A model generated the notes under the pieces. The model did no database searches. It saw only the letters and a program-made list of their open reading frames with translations, and was not told where the DNA came from. The position numbers and the translations under genes are program-made. Source: an archaeon (GTDB taxonomy: Archaea; Thermoproteota; Nitrososphaeria; Conexivisphaerales; DTJL01). From it: 42,682 nucleotides of DNA. The stretch spans positions 1-42,682 of the forward strand of contig JAKAPW010000004.1 of NCBI GenBank assembly GCA_021811935.1. The letters run 5' to 3'. Below, piece by piece: positions 18,539-27,701 of the stretch; position 1 is the stretch's first letter, and each line of letters starts with the position of its first letter.

Positions 18539-19825
18539 TTGTACGGCCCTTCCCGGTCCGAGGTCGCCAAGCTGGTGCTCGGTACCGTCACGGGGTCCGT
18601 GATAGAATGGTACGCGTTCGACATCACCGCGATAGCGGCCAGCATAGCGTGGCCGTACACGTTCTTCCAGAGGCCGGACGCGTTCACCGGCCTGCTCTTT
18701 TCGCTGAGCGTGTACGGCCTGGCCTTCCTGGCCAGACCGCTGGGCGGCTTCGTCTTCGGCCACTTCGGCGACAGGTACGGCAGGCGGGCCACCCTGACAT
18801 GGACCCTCGTGACGATGGGGGTCTGCACCCTCGGGATAGGGCTCACCCCCTCCCATGCGGGCGAATGGAGCGTGGCCCTCATCGCGCTCTTCACGTTCAT
18901 GCAGGGCTTCGCCATAGGCGGCGAATGGGGGGGCGTCTCGACCTGGATCACGGAGTACGCCGCGAGGAGCAGGAGAAGGGCGTTCTGGACGAGCTGGGTG
19001 AACCAGGGCCTGGCGCTCGGCCTAGTGCTGGCCACCGCGGCCTTCTCCGTGCTGATATCGACCCTGGGTGACGCTGGCTTCGTCGCGGGCGCATGGAGGA
19101 TCCCCTTCTACGTAGGGGCGGCGGCGACGGTGCCCGCCGTGGTCGTCAGGATGAAGATGGTGGAGAGCCCGCTCTTCGACTCTCTCCAGAAGAGGTCGCA
19201 GGTGGAAAGGGCCCCGGCCTTTGCCGTCCTCAGGAAGATGTGGCGCCTGGTGCTTCTGATGGTGGCCGCCTGGTTCTCCGTCCCGGCCGTGTCCTATGTC
19301 GTCACCTCGTTTTCTCCGGCCTACCTGAAGCTGTCCGGGATGCCGGCGGAGACCGGGCCCCTGTCCATATCGATAGCCACGGTCGCGCTCATGGGACTCA
19401 TACTGCTGACCGGCCTGCTGGGGGACAGGGTCGGGCGCAGGAGGGTCCTCCTCCTCAGCCAGGCCCTGGGGTTCGTGCTGGCCGTCCCGTATTTCCTGCT
19501 CCTCAACACGGGCGACCCGCTGCTCGTGATAGCAGGCCAGACTCTCTTCTACGGCGCGACCCAGTTCGGCCTTTCCGTGATCTCGGCGTACCTGGCGGAG
19601 CAGTTCCCCGGAAGGTACAGGTACTCCGGGGCGGGCATGAGCTTCCAGATCGGGGCGCTGCTCGGCGGCGGCCTGGCCCCGGTGGTAGCCTCGTACCTGA
19701 TGGACGCCTTCGGCGGCCCGAAGGGCTCCTGGATCTACATAGCCGGGCTGATGATGGCGTACAGCGCTGTCTCCATGGCCGCCACCCTGGCTTCCCGGGA
19801 GACCGTGAACAGGGAGCTGGACTGA
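18539..19825 (+). CDS. MFS transporter, metabolite:H+ symporter-like
   Basis: GTVTGSVIEWYAFDITAIAASIAWPYTFF, ARPLGGFVFGHFGDRYGRRATLTWTLVTMGV, QGFAIGGEWGGVSTWITEYA. Confidence 0.9.
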   Translation: MYGPSRSEVAKLVLGTVTGSVIEWYAFDITAIAASIAWPYTFFQRPDAFTGLLFSLSVYGLAFLARPLGGFVFGHFGDRYGRRATLTWTLVTMGVCTLGIGLTPSHAGEWSVALIALFTFMQGFAIGGEWGGVSTWITEYAARSRRRAFWTSWVNQGLALGLVLATAAFSVLISTLGDAGFVAGAWRIPFYVGAAATVPAVVVRMKMVESPLFDSLQKRSQVERAPAFAVLRKMWRLVLLMVAAWFSVPAVSYVVTSFSPAYLKLSGMPAETGPLSISIATVALMGLILLTGLLGDRVGRRRVLLLSQALGFVLAVPYFLLLNTGDPLLVIAGQTLFYGATQFGLSVISAYLAEQFPGRYRYSGAGMSFQIGALLGGGLAPVVASYLMDAFGGPKGSWIYIAGLMMAYSAVSMAATLASRETVNRELD

Positions 19826-19830
19826 GCGGG

Positions 19831-20589
19831 TCAGACCATTATGCTGCCGCCGTCCACGTTGATTATCTGCCCCGTGACGAAGTCGCTCTCCTCCGAGGCG
19901 AGGAAGAGGACGGCCCCGACAAGGTCGGCGGGCACCAGGTCCCGCTTCAGGCAACGCCTTTCCCTGCTCCGGAGGAACGTGTCCTTCGGGTAATTGGCGA
20001 CGGTGGCTTCGGTGGCGACCAGGCCGGGCGTCACCGTGTTCACGTTGACGTTGTATTCGCCGACCTCCCTGGCGAGCGCCCTGGTGAAAGATATCACCGC
20101 CCCCTTCGACGTCACGTAGTGGATGAAGCCAGGCGAAGGGCTGCCCAGCGCCGTCCCGGAAGAAATGTTGACTATCTTCCCCCTCCCCCTCTGCTTCATG
20201 TATGGGAAGGCCGCCCTGCAGCAGAGCCACATCCCGACCACGTTGACGTCCAGCGCCTTGCGCCACTCGTCGGCGGGGACCTCGTTCCACGGCCTCCTGG
20301 CTATGGTTGAGAAGTAGGCGGCGTTGTTCACCAGCACGTCGGGTGGGCCGAGGCTGCTGTCGCACGACCGGACCATCTTCTCCACGGAGTCGGGGTCGGA
20401 CACGTCGGTCCTGACGCAGTGGCATCTCCCGCCCAGCTTCCCTATCTCTTCGGAGGTCTGCCTCAGCGCCCCCTCGTCTATGTCCGCCACGCACACGCTC
20501 GCCCCGCGTTCCGCGAAGGCGGCCGAGTACACCCTGCCTATCCCCTTCGCGCCCCCGGTGACTATCACGGTCTTCCCGTCGAATTTCAT
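19831..20589 (-). CDS. Short-chain dehydrogenase/reductase (SDR)
   Basis: KTVIVTGGAKGIGRVYSAAFAERGA, VNNAAYFS, IVNISSGTALGSPSPGFIHYVTSKGAVISFTRALA, VTGQIINVDGGS. Confidence 0.94.
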   Translation of the reverse strand: MKFDGKTVIVTGGAKGIGRVYSAAFAERGASVCVADIDEGALRQTSEEIGKLGGRCHCVRTDVSDPDSVEKMVRSCDSSLGPPDVLVNNAAYFSTIARRPWNEVPADEWRKALDVNVVGMWLCCRAAFPYMKQRGRGKIVNISSGTALGSPSPGFIHYVTSKGAVISFTRALAREVGEYNVNVNTVTPGLVATEATVANYPKDTFLRSRERRCLKRDLVPADLVGAVLFLASEESDFVTGQIINVDGGSIMV

Positions 20590-20690
20590 TGTGGCCGCCT
20601 TTTCCGTCAAGGTAGTTAAGTCTTGCACGGCCCTCGCTCGCAAGATTTATCTGCGGCGGTGCCGTATTTGCGACAGCCGGGGGAAGTGGT

Positions 20691-20870
20691 GTGGCTGCGG
20701 ATCCCGCGGTGGCCATCTCGGCCGATCTGGACATTGAGCCGACGGAGCGTGCGGCCGGGCCCGACCAGTGCGATTCCAGGCACGAGGCCTTCTCCACGGT
20801 GCACAGGTGCTCCCTGCTCAGGGACCACGACCTGCCCCACCGATGCGAGCACGCCTCCTGGGCGAAGTAG
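20691..20870 (+). CDS. Small Cys/His-rich putative zinc-binding protein (59 aa, below the ORF-track cutoff)
   Basis: GTG...TAG encodes MAADPAVAISADLDIEPTERAAGPDQCDSRHEAFSTVHRCSLLRDHDLPHRCEHASWAK; HxC-x5-DH-x3-HxC pattern. TATA-like gatttat at 20644-20650 and purine-rich gggggaa before GTG. Confidence 0.6.
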   Translation: MAADPAVAISADLDIEPTERAAGPDQCDSRHEAFSTVHRCSLLRDHDLPHRCEHASWAK

Positions 20871-20949
20871 GCAGGCCCCCGGCGCCTTGCGGGACGGCCG
20901 CGCAAGACTCTAAAGGGTGCCCCGGGCCCCCGATGGCCTGCGCCGTCTT

Positions 20950-22104
20950 ATGAAACCATATCCGACCGACGTCCTCGCCATCACTGCCGCCACCTTCGTG
21001 GCCTTCATGGGGATAGGGGTGGTGGACCCCCTGCTGCCACTGATCGGGGAGCGGCTCGGAGCGACGCCGCCCCAGATCGAGCTTCTGTTCACAGGCTACA
21101 TCGGGGTGATGGCCTTCGCCATGCTGCTCTCCGGTGCGGCGGGGACGCGCTTCGGAGCGAAGAAGACCCTGATGCTCGGGCTGGGCCTGGTGGTGATATT
21201 CTCTACCCTGTCCGGGCTGTCGCCGACCATATCGGCGCTGGCGCTCTTCCGCAGCGGATGGGGGCTCGGCAACGCCTTCTTCGTCTCCATGGCGCTCTCT
21301 ATCCTGGTCGGGGCGTCCGTCGCGGACACGGCGTCCACCATAGTCCTCTACGAAGCAGCGCTGGGGCTGGGGATAGCCTCCGGGCCGCTGCTGGGCGGGC
21401 TGCTGGGCTCCTACTCGTGGCGCTATCCGTTCTTCGGGACGGCCTCCCTGATGGCCGTGGGTCTCCTGGCGACGGCCGTGTTCGTCCGCGACCCCAAGAA
21501 GGAGGAGGCCCGCACGGTCAGGGACGTCGTGGGCGCCCTCGGCGACCGAGCCGTGCTGACGAACGCGTTGATCGGCCTCGCGTACAGCTACGCGTTCTTC
21601 ACCATACTGGCCTATTCCCCCCTTACGCTGGCCGGCCTCTCCACCATGACACTGGGGGTGACGTACTTCTTCTGGGGGGTGCTCGTCGCGTTCGCGTCCG
21701 TCTACGCAGTCAGGAAGCTCGAAAGGCTGGTACCGCCGATCCGTCTGCTCCAGGCCAGCCTGCTGTCGCTCGCGGCGATAATGGCGGCCGCTGGCATGGA
21801 AGGCGGGAGCGCTCTGCTCTACCTGATAGTGGCCTCCGGCTTCTTCTGCGGCATGTCGAACGCCATATTCACCACCTTCGCAATGACGGCGTCGCCGTTC
21901 TCCCGCTCCGTCTCCTCCGCCGCGTACAACTTCCTGCGGTGGGGGGGCGCGGCGATAGCGCCCGTGGCCTCGGGGATCATCGGACAGGCGGACGGGGTCC
22001 GGGCCCCCTTCTATCTTGCCGGGCTGATGCTCGTCGCGGGATGCGCCGCCCTGGCACTCAGGGGAAGGCTGATAACGGACGCCGAGCGGCTCAGCCCTCG
22101 ATGA
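20950..22104 (+). CDS. MFS transporter (drug/efflux-like)
   Basis: FVAFMGIGVVDPLLPLIGERLGATPPQIELLFTGY, SGAAGTRFGAKKTLMLGLGL, multiple hydrophobic helices. Confidence 0.9.
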   Translation: MKPYPTDVLAITAATFVAFMGIGVVDPLLPLIGERLGATPPQIELLFTGYIGVMAFAMLLSGAAGTRFGAKKTLMLGLGLVVIFSTLSGLSPTISALALFRSGWGLGNAFFVSMALSILVGASVADTASTIVLYEAALGLGIASGPLLGGLLGSYSWRYPFFGTASLMAVGLLATAVFVRDPKKEEARTVRDVVGALGDRAVLTNALIGLAYSYAFFTILAYSPLTLAGLSTMTLGVTYFFWGVLVAFASVYAVRKLERLVPPIRLLQASLLSLAAIMAAAGMEGGSALLYLIVASGFFCGMSNAIFTTFAMTASPFSRSVSSAAYNFLRWGGAAIAPVASGIIGQADGVRAPFYLAGLMLVAGCAALALRGRLITDAERLSPR

Positions 22105-22429
22105 TTGTTTTCAACGCGTTTGCATTGTTGTAGACCGTCTCCCTGGACGAGAACAGCAGCGTGACCGTTCCCCTCCCCGACAGCCTCCTGAGCTCGTCCA
22201 GCTTTCCGTTCCCCTCCAGCTCCTTCCCGTACCTCTCCACGAACCCTCCCCATTTCCCCGGGTCGTGCGAGAACCATCGTCTGAGCCCGTCGCTGGGCGC
22301 CACCTCCTTCAGCCAGCCGTCCATCCTGGCCTCCTCCTTCTTCATCCCGCGCGGCCAGAGCCTGTCCACCAGGAACCTGAGGCCGTCGGACGGGTCGGGC
22401 TCGTCATAGACGCGCTTGACCCTGATCAT
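22091..22429 (-). CDS. DUF488 family protein
   Basis: IRVKRVYDEPDPSDGLRFLVDRLWPRGMKKEEARMDGWLKEVAPSDGLRRWFSHDPGKWGGFVERY, the typical DUF488 signature. Confidence 0.88.
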   Translation of the reverse strand: MIRVKRVYDEPDPSDGLRFLVDRLWPRGMKKEEARMDGWLKEVAPSDGLRRWFSHDPGKWGGFVERYGKELEGNGKLDELRRLSGRGTVTLLFSSRETVYNNANALKTIIEG

Positions 22430-22519
22430 CAGGTCCGGACGGGCACGCGCGGCTTAAAAAAAGTTCGCGACAACGACGAGCATTCGATTAATAAGGAAGC
22501 TTCCCCGCTCGGTCAGCGT

Positions 22520-22969
22520 TTGACGTCCGTCAAAGAGATAATGAGCGGCAAGGTCTTCGTCATGGACGCCAAGAAGACGGTGGTCGAAGCGGCCAGGCTC
22601 ATGAACTCCAACGACGTGCCGTGCATCCTGGTCTCCGTGGACGACGGGATAGCAGGCATAGTGACCGAAAGGGACATAGTGCGAAAGATAGTGGCGGAGA
22701 GCTTCCAGGCGAAGGACGTGCTGCTGGAGAACATCATGACCAGACCCCTGATCACGATCTCGCCCCAGGCCAGCATAGAGGAGGCGTCCAGGGCGATGGT
22801 GACCTACGGCGTGAGACGCCTCCCGGTCATCACCGAGGGGAAGCTGGTGGGTATAGTCACAGCCACGGAGATAGCGGCCACGTGCGCCAGGGAGAAGAAC
22901 TACGAGGACACCAGGCTGAACGCGCTGGCGAAGCTGCCGGACGACAGGCTGCCGCCTTCCTACGGCTGA
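22520..22969 (+). CDS. Tandem CBS-domain protein
   Basis: Two CBS repeats (VKEIMSGKVFVMDAKKTVVEAARLM...GIVTERDIVRKI; LENIMTRPLITISPQASIEEASRAM...LVGIVTATEIA); TTG start about 30 nt from TATA-like gattaata. Confidence 0.9.
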   Translation: MTSVKEIMSGKVFVMDAKKTVVEAARLMNSNDVPCILVSVDDGIAGIVTERDIVRKIVAESFQAKDVLLENIMTRPLITISPQASIEEASRAMVTYGVRRLPVITEGKLVGIVTATEIAATCAREKNYEDTRLNALAKLPDDRLPPSYG

Positions 22970-22976
22970 AACCCGT

Positions 22977-23414
22977 TCACGGCGGGGGCTCCCGCCGGGC
23001 CGCCGACCACAGGGCGATGAGCGTAAGCGCGTAGTTGACCGCGTAGGACGAAGCGCACAGCGGGCAGACCACCCCGATCAGGGCCAGCTGGACATACCAC
23101 AGGTAGACCGTGAAGGCGTTGCCTATCATGAGGAAGTAGAAGAGCGACGCGGGGTCGCGAATCGGTCCCGTCACCCACCGAGTGGAGAGGAGCCCCGCGC
23201 CGAGGACCAGGACGAACCACCCGAGCCCCAGGTACGCGAACGGGACGCCGAATATGGACGTCCGCCCGCTGGCGAAGACCCCCTGGCAGGATATGGTCGC
23301 GCTTATGGTGCAGGAGGTGAAGGAGCCGGTGGCCTGCTCGTAGACTATGTACGAGGCTATGGCCAGGCCGGCCAGGGCGAGCGCCACGAAGAGCTTCGCC
23401 CGGAGGTCGTTCAA
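22977..23414 (-). CDS. Vitamin K epoxide reductase (VKOR) family protein
   Basis: 145-aa four-TM protein; [34 protein letters not shown] and CPLC motif; ATGA overlap with the upstream DUF929 gene. Confidence 0.9.
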   Translation of the reverse strand: MNDLRAKLFVALALAGLAIASYIVYEQATGSFTSCTISATISCQGVFASGRTSIFGVPFAYLGLGWFVLVLGAGLLSTRWVTGPIRDPASLFYFLMIGNAFTVYLWYVQLALIGVVCPLCASSYAVNYALTLIALWSAARREPPP

Positions 23415-24301
23415 GGCCGGACCTCGGGAGAGGTGGCGTACAGGTACTCCGTGGAGTACTGCGAAAGGGAGGAAGCGAGCGAAGAGAGGGTGGCGAAGGG
23501 TTGCGAGCAGACGCCGGCCGGCTGCCCGCCCGTGACCTTGCAGACGGCCGCGATCAGCGTGTTGGCGGCCACGTCCACGCTCTTGGCTATGGAGCTGCCG
23601 GGGTCGTTCAGCTGGGAGGCTATCTGGCTCCAGTTGCCGCCCTGCTTTATGACGCCGGGGGAAAGCTGCGCCCCGGCGACCACATACCTGTTGCCTATGT
23701 CGACGAAGGGTATGTTCTGGGGAGGGTCATAGGTGCTCCACAGCGCGGACTGTTCAGCGGTGGGCGTCTGCAGTGTCACGTTTCCGTATCTGTTGGTGAG
23801 CTCCACCGAGACGAAGGAGACGTAGGGGCTGGAGTAGCCGGAGCCGTAGAACGAAAAGGTCGGTATGTTCGTGCCGACCGGGTCGGAGGGCGACGACAGC
23901 ATGTACGACAGGTTCGTGAACGTGCCGAACTTCGAAAGCGCCACTATCAGGCTCCACCTTTCGGCGGCGCAGTACGGGCAGAACTCGGCCCCGATGTACA
24001 GGACCTCGGGCTTCCCGCCCTGGGAAAGAGGGGAACCGGAGACCTGGATCGGCAGGGTGGTGCCGGCGGGGACACCCACCGTGTTAAGGGTGGAATAGCT
24101 CACGCCGGACAGGAGGCCGTACAGGGAGCCGGGGACGGGTGTGGACACCAGCGAGGCGGGGAGGGCGTTCTGGCTGCCCGTCGACTGGGCGACTATCAGG
24201 TACGCCACAAGGCCGACCACCACGACGAGGGCAGCCATCACCGCCATGCGGGGGGAGCGCGAAGGCTTCTGCTTCCCCTTGAGCGCTCGCTGCGAGGGCA
24301 A
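23411..24301 (-). CDS. DUF929 thioredoxin-like membrane-anchored protein
   Basis: N-terminal TM ([20 protein letters not shown]), [36 protein letters not shown] start about 29 nt from TATA-like ttttatta on the minus strand. Confidence 0.88.
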   Translation of the reverse strand: MPSQRALKGKQKPSRSPRMAVMAALVVVVGLVAYLIVAQSTGSQNALPASLVSTPVPGSLYGLLSGVSYSTLNTVGVPAGTTLPIQVSGSPLSQGGKPEVLYIGAEFCPYCAAERWSLIVALSKFGTFTNLSYMLSSPSDPVGTNIPTFSFYGSGYSSPYVSFVSVELTNRYGNVTLQTPTAEQSALWSTYDPPQNIPFVDIGNRYVVAGAQLSPGVIKQGGNWSQIASQLNDPGSSIAKSVDVAANTLIAAVCKVTGGQPAGVCSQPFATLSSLASSLSQYSTEYLYATSPEVRP

Positions 24302-24400
24302 TATGTCACCCCGTGGCGCCTCCGGATAATAAAACTTGCCAGCCCGCGCCCCTCTCGAGGGCCTAAAGCTGATATACCGGACGGGGCAAGGGGCGGCAAC

Positions 24401-25531
24401 ATGTTTACCACCAGCGTGGTCGGAAGCTTCTCCAGGCCAAAATTCCTGATAGATGCGTTCGACGACTTCTCCAAGGGGAAGGTAACCAAGGAGCAGCTGG
24501 AGGAGCTGTTGCAGGACGCCACGAAGCTCATAGTCAAGGAAGAGGAGCTGGCCGGGCTGGACGTCATAACCGACGGCGAGCAGAGGAGGACCAGCTTCGT
24601 CTCCTTCGTGGGGCAGAAGATAGCCGGGTTCAAGCCCGTCCACATAAAGGAGCTCAGGCCGGACGCGCTGGAGGTGCTCAGGCGGGAGAAGGTGCAGCTG
24701 ACCTACTGGAGGGCGGTGGCGACCGAGCCGCTCAAGGACTCGGTCATAGCGCTGGACGAGTTGCAGTATTCGAAGACGATAACGGACAGGCAGATCAAGA
24801 TAACGCTCCCCAGCCCCTACCTGGTCATGTGGGAGACGTGGCATTCCGAGCGCTCCAGGGCGGTCTACCCGGAGCCGGAGGACCTGGCGAAGGACTACGC
24901 CAAGATACTCAGGCGGGAGATACTGCGGCTGAAGGACGCGGGTGTCGCGTTCGTGCAGCTGGACGAACCGATGCTCGGCGACCTGGTCGAGGCCTCGGAG
25001 ACGGAGCCTGACAGATATCGCAGGGTGATAGAGCAGATACACGGGCAGAAGTACAGGGGGTTCAGGGAGGAGGCGCGCCTTGCACGGGACCTGGTGAACG
25101 AGGCGGTGCAGGGGGTGCAGGGTGTAAGGATCGGAATGCACATGGACAGGTGGCCCAACGCGGATTCGCCCAACTACGGGGTCGGGTACGAAAAGCTCTT
25201 CCCGGAGGTCCTGGACATCAAGGTCAAGCAGTTCGTGCTGGAATACGCGTCCCCCGGAAGCGGCGACCCGGTCAGGTTCGCGGAGGCCCTGGACGGGCAG
25301 GAGATGGCCCTGGGGGTGGTGCAGGTCATGGACAGGCGCGTGGAGGAACCCCAGGAGATAGTCTCCAGGGCCGAAGGGTTGGCCAAGCTGCTGGGTCCGG
25401 AACGGGTATGGCTCGTCCCGGACTGCGGGTTCGCGCCCGGCATGTACAGGGGATTCCCGAAGAGCGTAGCCTTCGCCAAGCTGAAGTCCATGGTGGCCGC
25501 CGCCGGCATCCTCAGGAAGAAGTTCTCCTGA
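24401..25531 (+). CDS. Cobalamin-independent methionine synthase (MetE C-terminal-domain type)
   Basis: [71 protein letters not shown]-like gatatacc about 28 nt upstream. Confidence 0.92.
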   Translation: MFTTSVVGSFSRPKFLIDAFDDFSKGKVTKEQLEELLQDATKLIVKEEELAGLDVITDGEQRRTSFVSFVGQKIAGFKPVHIKELRPDALEVLRREKVQLTYWRAVATEPLKDSVIALDELQYSKTITDRQIKITLPSPYLVMWETWHSERSRAVYPEPEDLAKDYAKILRREILRLKDAGVAFVQLDEPMLGDLVEASETEPDRYRRVIEQIHGQKYRGFREEARLARDLVNEAVQGVQGVRIGMHMDRWPNADSPNYGVGYEKLFPEVLDIKVKQFVLEYASPGSGDPVRFAEALDGQEMALGVVQVMDRRVEEPQEIVSRAEGLAKLLGPERVWLVPDCGFAPGMYRGFPKSVAFAKLKSMVAAAGILRKKFS

Positions 25532-25540
25532 GGCGGCGGG

Positions 25541-26278
25541 CTAGGGGCGCGGGCCGCCCAGCAGGCCCAGCACTTCGTCAGGGTAGTCGGACGTGATGTC
25601 GTCCACTCCCATGCGTATGGCGTCCCTGAGGTCTCCCTCTCCGGCGAGCCCCCAGGCGCCCACCTTCAGCCCTTCCCCGTGGACGAGGGCGACGTCCTTC
25701 GGCTCCAGGAGGCCGTAGTTGGCCTGGAGCCAGCGCGCGTCCATCTTCTTCGCGGCGTCGAAGAACCACCTGGCCCGGCCGTGGATTATCATGCCCAGCT
25801 CGACGGACCGGTCCAGCGACCTGACCCTCTCCAGGGCGTCGTAATCGAAGGAGGTGATCCTCACCGAATCTTTGACCCCGGCCCTCTCTATCTCCCGGAG
25901 GAGCTTTTCCTCTATCCCGGGGTAGACGCTCCCTCCATGCTTCAGCTCAATCTTGTACCGCATCCCCGGCACTTCGGCGAAGACCTCGGCCGGCGTGGGG
26001 ATGCGCGCCCCGCGCCACCTTTCCTCCGACTTCGCCCCGGCGTCCAGCTCCTTCAGCCGGGCGAGCGTGAAGTCCCGCACCGGCCCGGAGCCGTTCGTAG
26101 TCCTGTCCACCCTGTCGTCATGGATCACCACCAGCTGGCCGTCCTTCGACAGGTGGACGTCGAACTCCACTCCGTCCACCTTCATGCTCCCGGCCAGCCT
26201 GAACGATTCCAGCGTGTTCTCCGGGGCGTGCCCCCTAGCGCCCCTGTGGCCGAAGACGAGCGGTCTTGACGAAGGCAT
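25541..26278 (-). CDS. ugpQ: Glycerophosphodiester phosphodiesterase
   Basis: VFGHRGARGHAPENTLESFRLAGSMKVDGVEFDVHLSKDGQLVVIHDDRVDRTTNGSG, YKIELKHGG, the GDPD signature. Confidence 0.95.
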   Translation of the reverse strand: MPSSRPLVFGHRGARGHAPENTLESFRLAGSMKVDGVEFDVHLSKDGQLVVIHDDRVDRTTNGSGPVRDFTLARLKELDAGAKSEERWRGARIPTPAEVFAEVPGMRYKIELKHGGSVYPGIEEKLLREIERAGVKDSVRITSFDYDALERVRSLDRSVELGMIIHGRARWFFDAAKKMDARWLQANYGLLEPKDVALVHGEGLKVGAWGLAGEGDLRDAIRMGVDDITSDYPDEVLGLLGGPRP

Positions 26279-26336
26279 GGCAGCCTCGGGGAACCCATCG
26301 TCTATAAGCGTGCCCTCGCGCCGCCGTGCGGACGCG

Positions 26337-27632
26337 TCACCTGAACGTGGCCGTCCCCCACTTCTTCAGCGCCTCTCTCAGTGGCCTGCTCTTCCTGGCG
26401 TATTCCTCCAGGGAGATCTTCTTCATGTACGCGTCTATGGCGTCCCTCATGGCCTCGGCGCCGGCCTTGCCTCCGGAGGGGTGCCCCCATATGCCCCCTC
26501 CTATCTGGACCACTATGTTCGTCCCGAGCATGTCGAGCACAGGAGGGATCAGCCCCACGTGGAGGCCGCCCGAGCTGACGGGGAAGACGGGCCTGGTCCC
26601 CGACCACTCCGCCCCGAGCAGGCCCTCCCCCGCCCGAGAGGAGTCCGCCGTCAGCTTCTCCTCTATGGAAAGGACCTCCGGCTTCGTGGAGACCAGCTTC
26701 CCCACCACCGTGCCGACGTGGAGCTGGTCCACGCCGAGCAGCCTGCAGACCGACGCGACCACCACCATGCTCATGCCGTGGGTCGGCATCCTGGTGAAGG
26801 CGGCGTGGAAGGCCCTGTGGGCGTGGATGGCCAGCCCCAGCTCCTGGCAGGTGTCCCGGAGCGTCTGCAGGGCGGACCAGCCCGCGGTTATGACGTCTAT
26901 CATCACGTATTCGCCGCCGAGCTCCTTGACCACCTTGGCCCGCTTCATCATCTCCCTGGTCTCCGCGGTGATGTTGATCAGGTAGCTCTTGCGCTCCCCC
27001 GTCTCCCTCTCCGCCTTGTCCCTCATCTTGAAGGACTGCTTCGCCCTGTCCGCGAAGGAGTTGAAGTTCTGGCTGGTCAGGTTCTCGTCGTCCTTCAGCA
27101 GGTCGAGCCCGCCGACCCATGCCTCGTACCCGTGCCTGGCGTGCTCCTTGTAGTCGAGGCCCAGCTTCGGCTTGGGGACGGAGGCGGTCAGCGGCCTGCC
27201 CTTGACCTTCATGAAGTCCCTGACGCCGCCTATCCCGAACTGGGGACCCGGGAAGGACTTCACGAGCTCCTTCGGCCAGCCGACGTCGACCAGCCTCAGC
27301 CCCTTGAGCGCTTTCATGCCGAAGATGTTGCCGGCTATGCTGCTCAGTATCTGGGGCATGTTCCCCGGCTCGAACAGCCGGAGGGGATAGGAGACGTGGA
27401 CGTACTGGTCCTCTATCTTGTACGCGTTGGCCATCAGGCTCCTGATGTCCTTGTTCAGGGTGGTCAGCGTCGTCCATGTGCCCACGCTGCTCTCGGACGC
27501 CACCCTTCCGGCGGCCTCCTCCATCGAAAAGTCCTGCGCCGGCTGCACCTTGAACAGGGCGACCAGCTCGTCCGCCGCGGGCCTGCGTTTGGTGTTCACG
27601 AAGTCCGTGTACCACTCGACCTTCTCTGCCAT
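26337..27632 (-). CDS. rbcL: Ribulose-1,5-bisphosphate carboxylase large chain, archaeal form III-like
   Basis: ESSVGTWTTL, SSIAGNIFGMKALKGLRL, PKPKLGL, GGLDLLKDDENLTS, AIHAHRAFHAAFTR, GVDQLHVGTVVGKL, SSGGLHVG, QIGGGIWGHPSGGKAG; catalytic Lys/Asp/Glu/His positions retained. Confidence 0.95.
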   Translation of the reverse strand: MAEKVEWYTDFVNTKRRPAADELVALFKVQPAQDFSMEEAAGRVASESSVGTWTTLTTLNKDIRSLMANAYKIEDQYVHVSYPLRLFEPGNMPQILSSIAGNIFGMKALKGLRLVDVGWPKELVKSFPGPQFGIGGVRDFMKVKGRPLTASVPKPKLGLDYKEHARHGYEAWVGGLDLLKDDENLTSQNFNSFADRAKQSFKMRDKAERETGERKSYLINITAETREMMKRAKVVKELGGEYVMIDVITAGWSALQTLRDTCQELGLAIHAHRAFHAAFTRMPTHGMSMVVVASVCRLLGVDQLHVGTVVGKLVSTKPEVLSIEEKLTADSSRAGEGLLGAEWSGTRPVFPVSSGGLHVGLIPPVLDMLGTNIVVQIGGGIWGHPSGGKAGAEAMRDAIDAYMKKISLEEYARKSRPLREALKKWGTATFR

Positions 27633-27667
27633 GCCTTGAGTCACTCCGAACGCGACGAACGCCGAGA

Positions 27668-27676
27668 AATATATAT
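27668..27676. promoter_or_regulatory. Single TATA element (aatatatat) between divergent rbcL and M24 peptidase genes
   Basis: The only AT-rich box in the 69-bp rbcL/peptidase intergenic gap; about 30 nt from ATG 27702 and about 40 nt from ATG 27632. Confidence 0.6.
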
Positions 27677-27701
27677 GTCTTGACGGCCCACCGGGCGCAG
27701 C

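Noticed and set aside
19022-20905. 627-aa minus-strand ORF spanning MFS and SDR genes
   Set aside because: Out of frame with the SDR and antisense to the MFS; composition is Gly/Arg-rich with no motifs.
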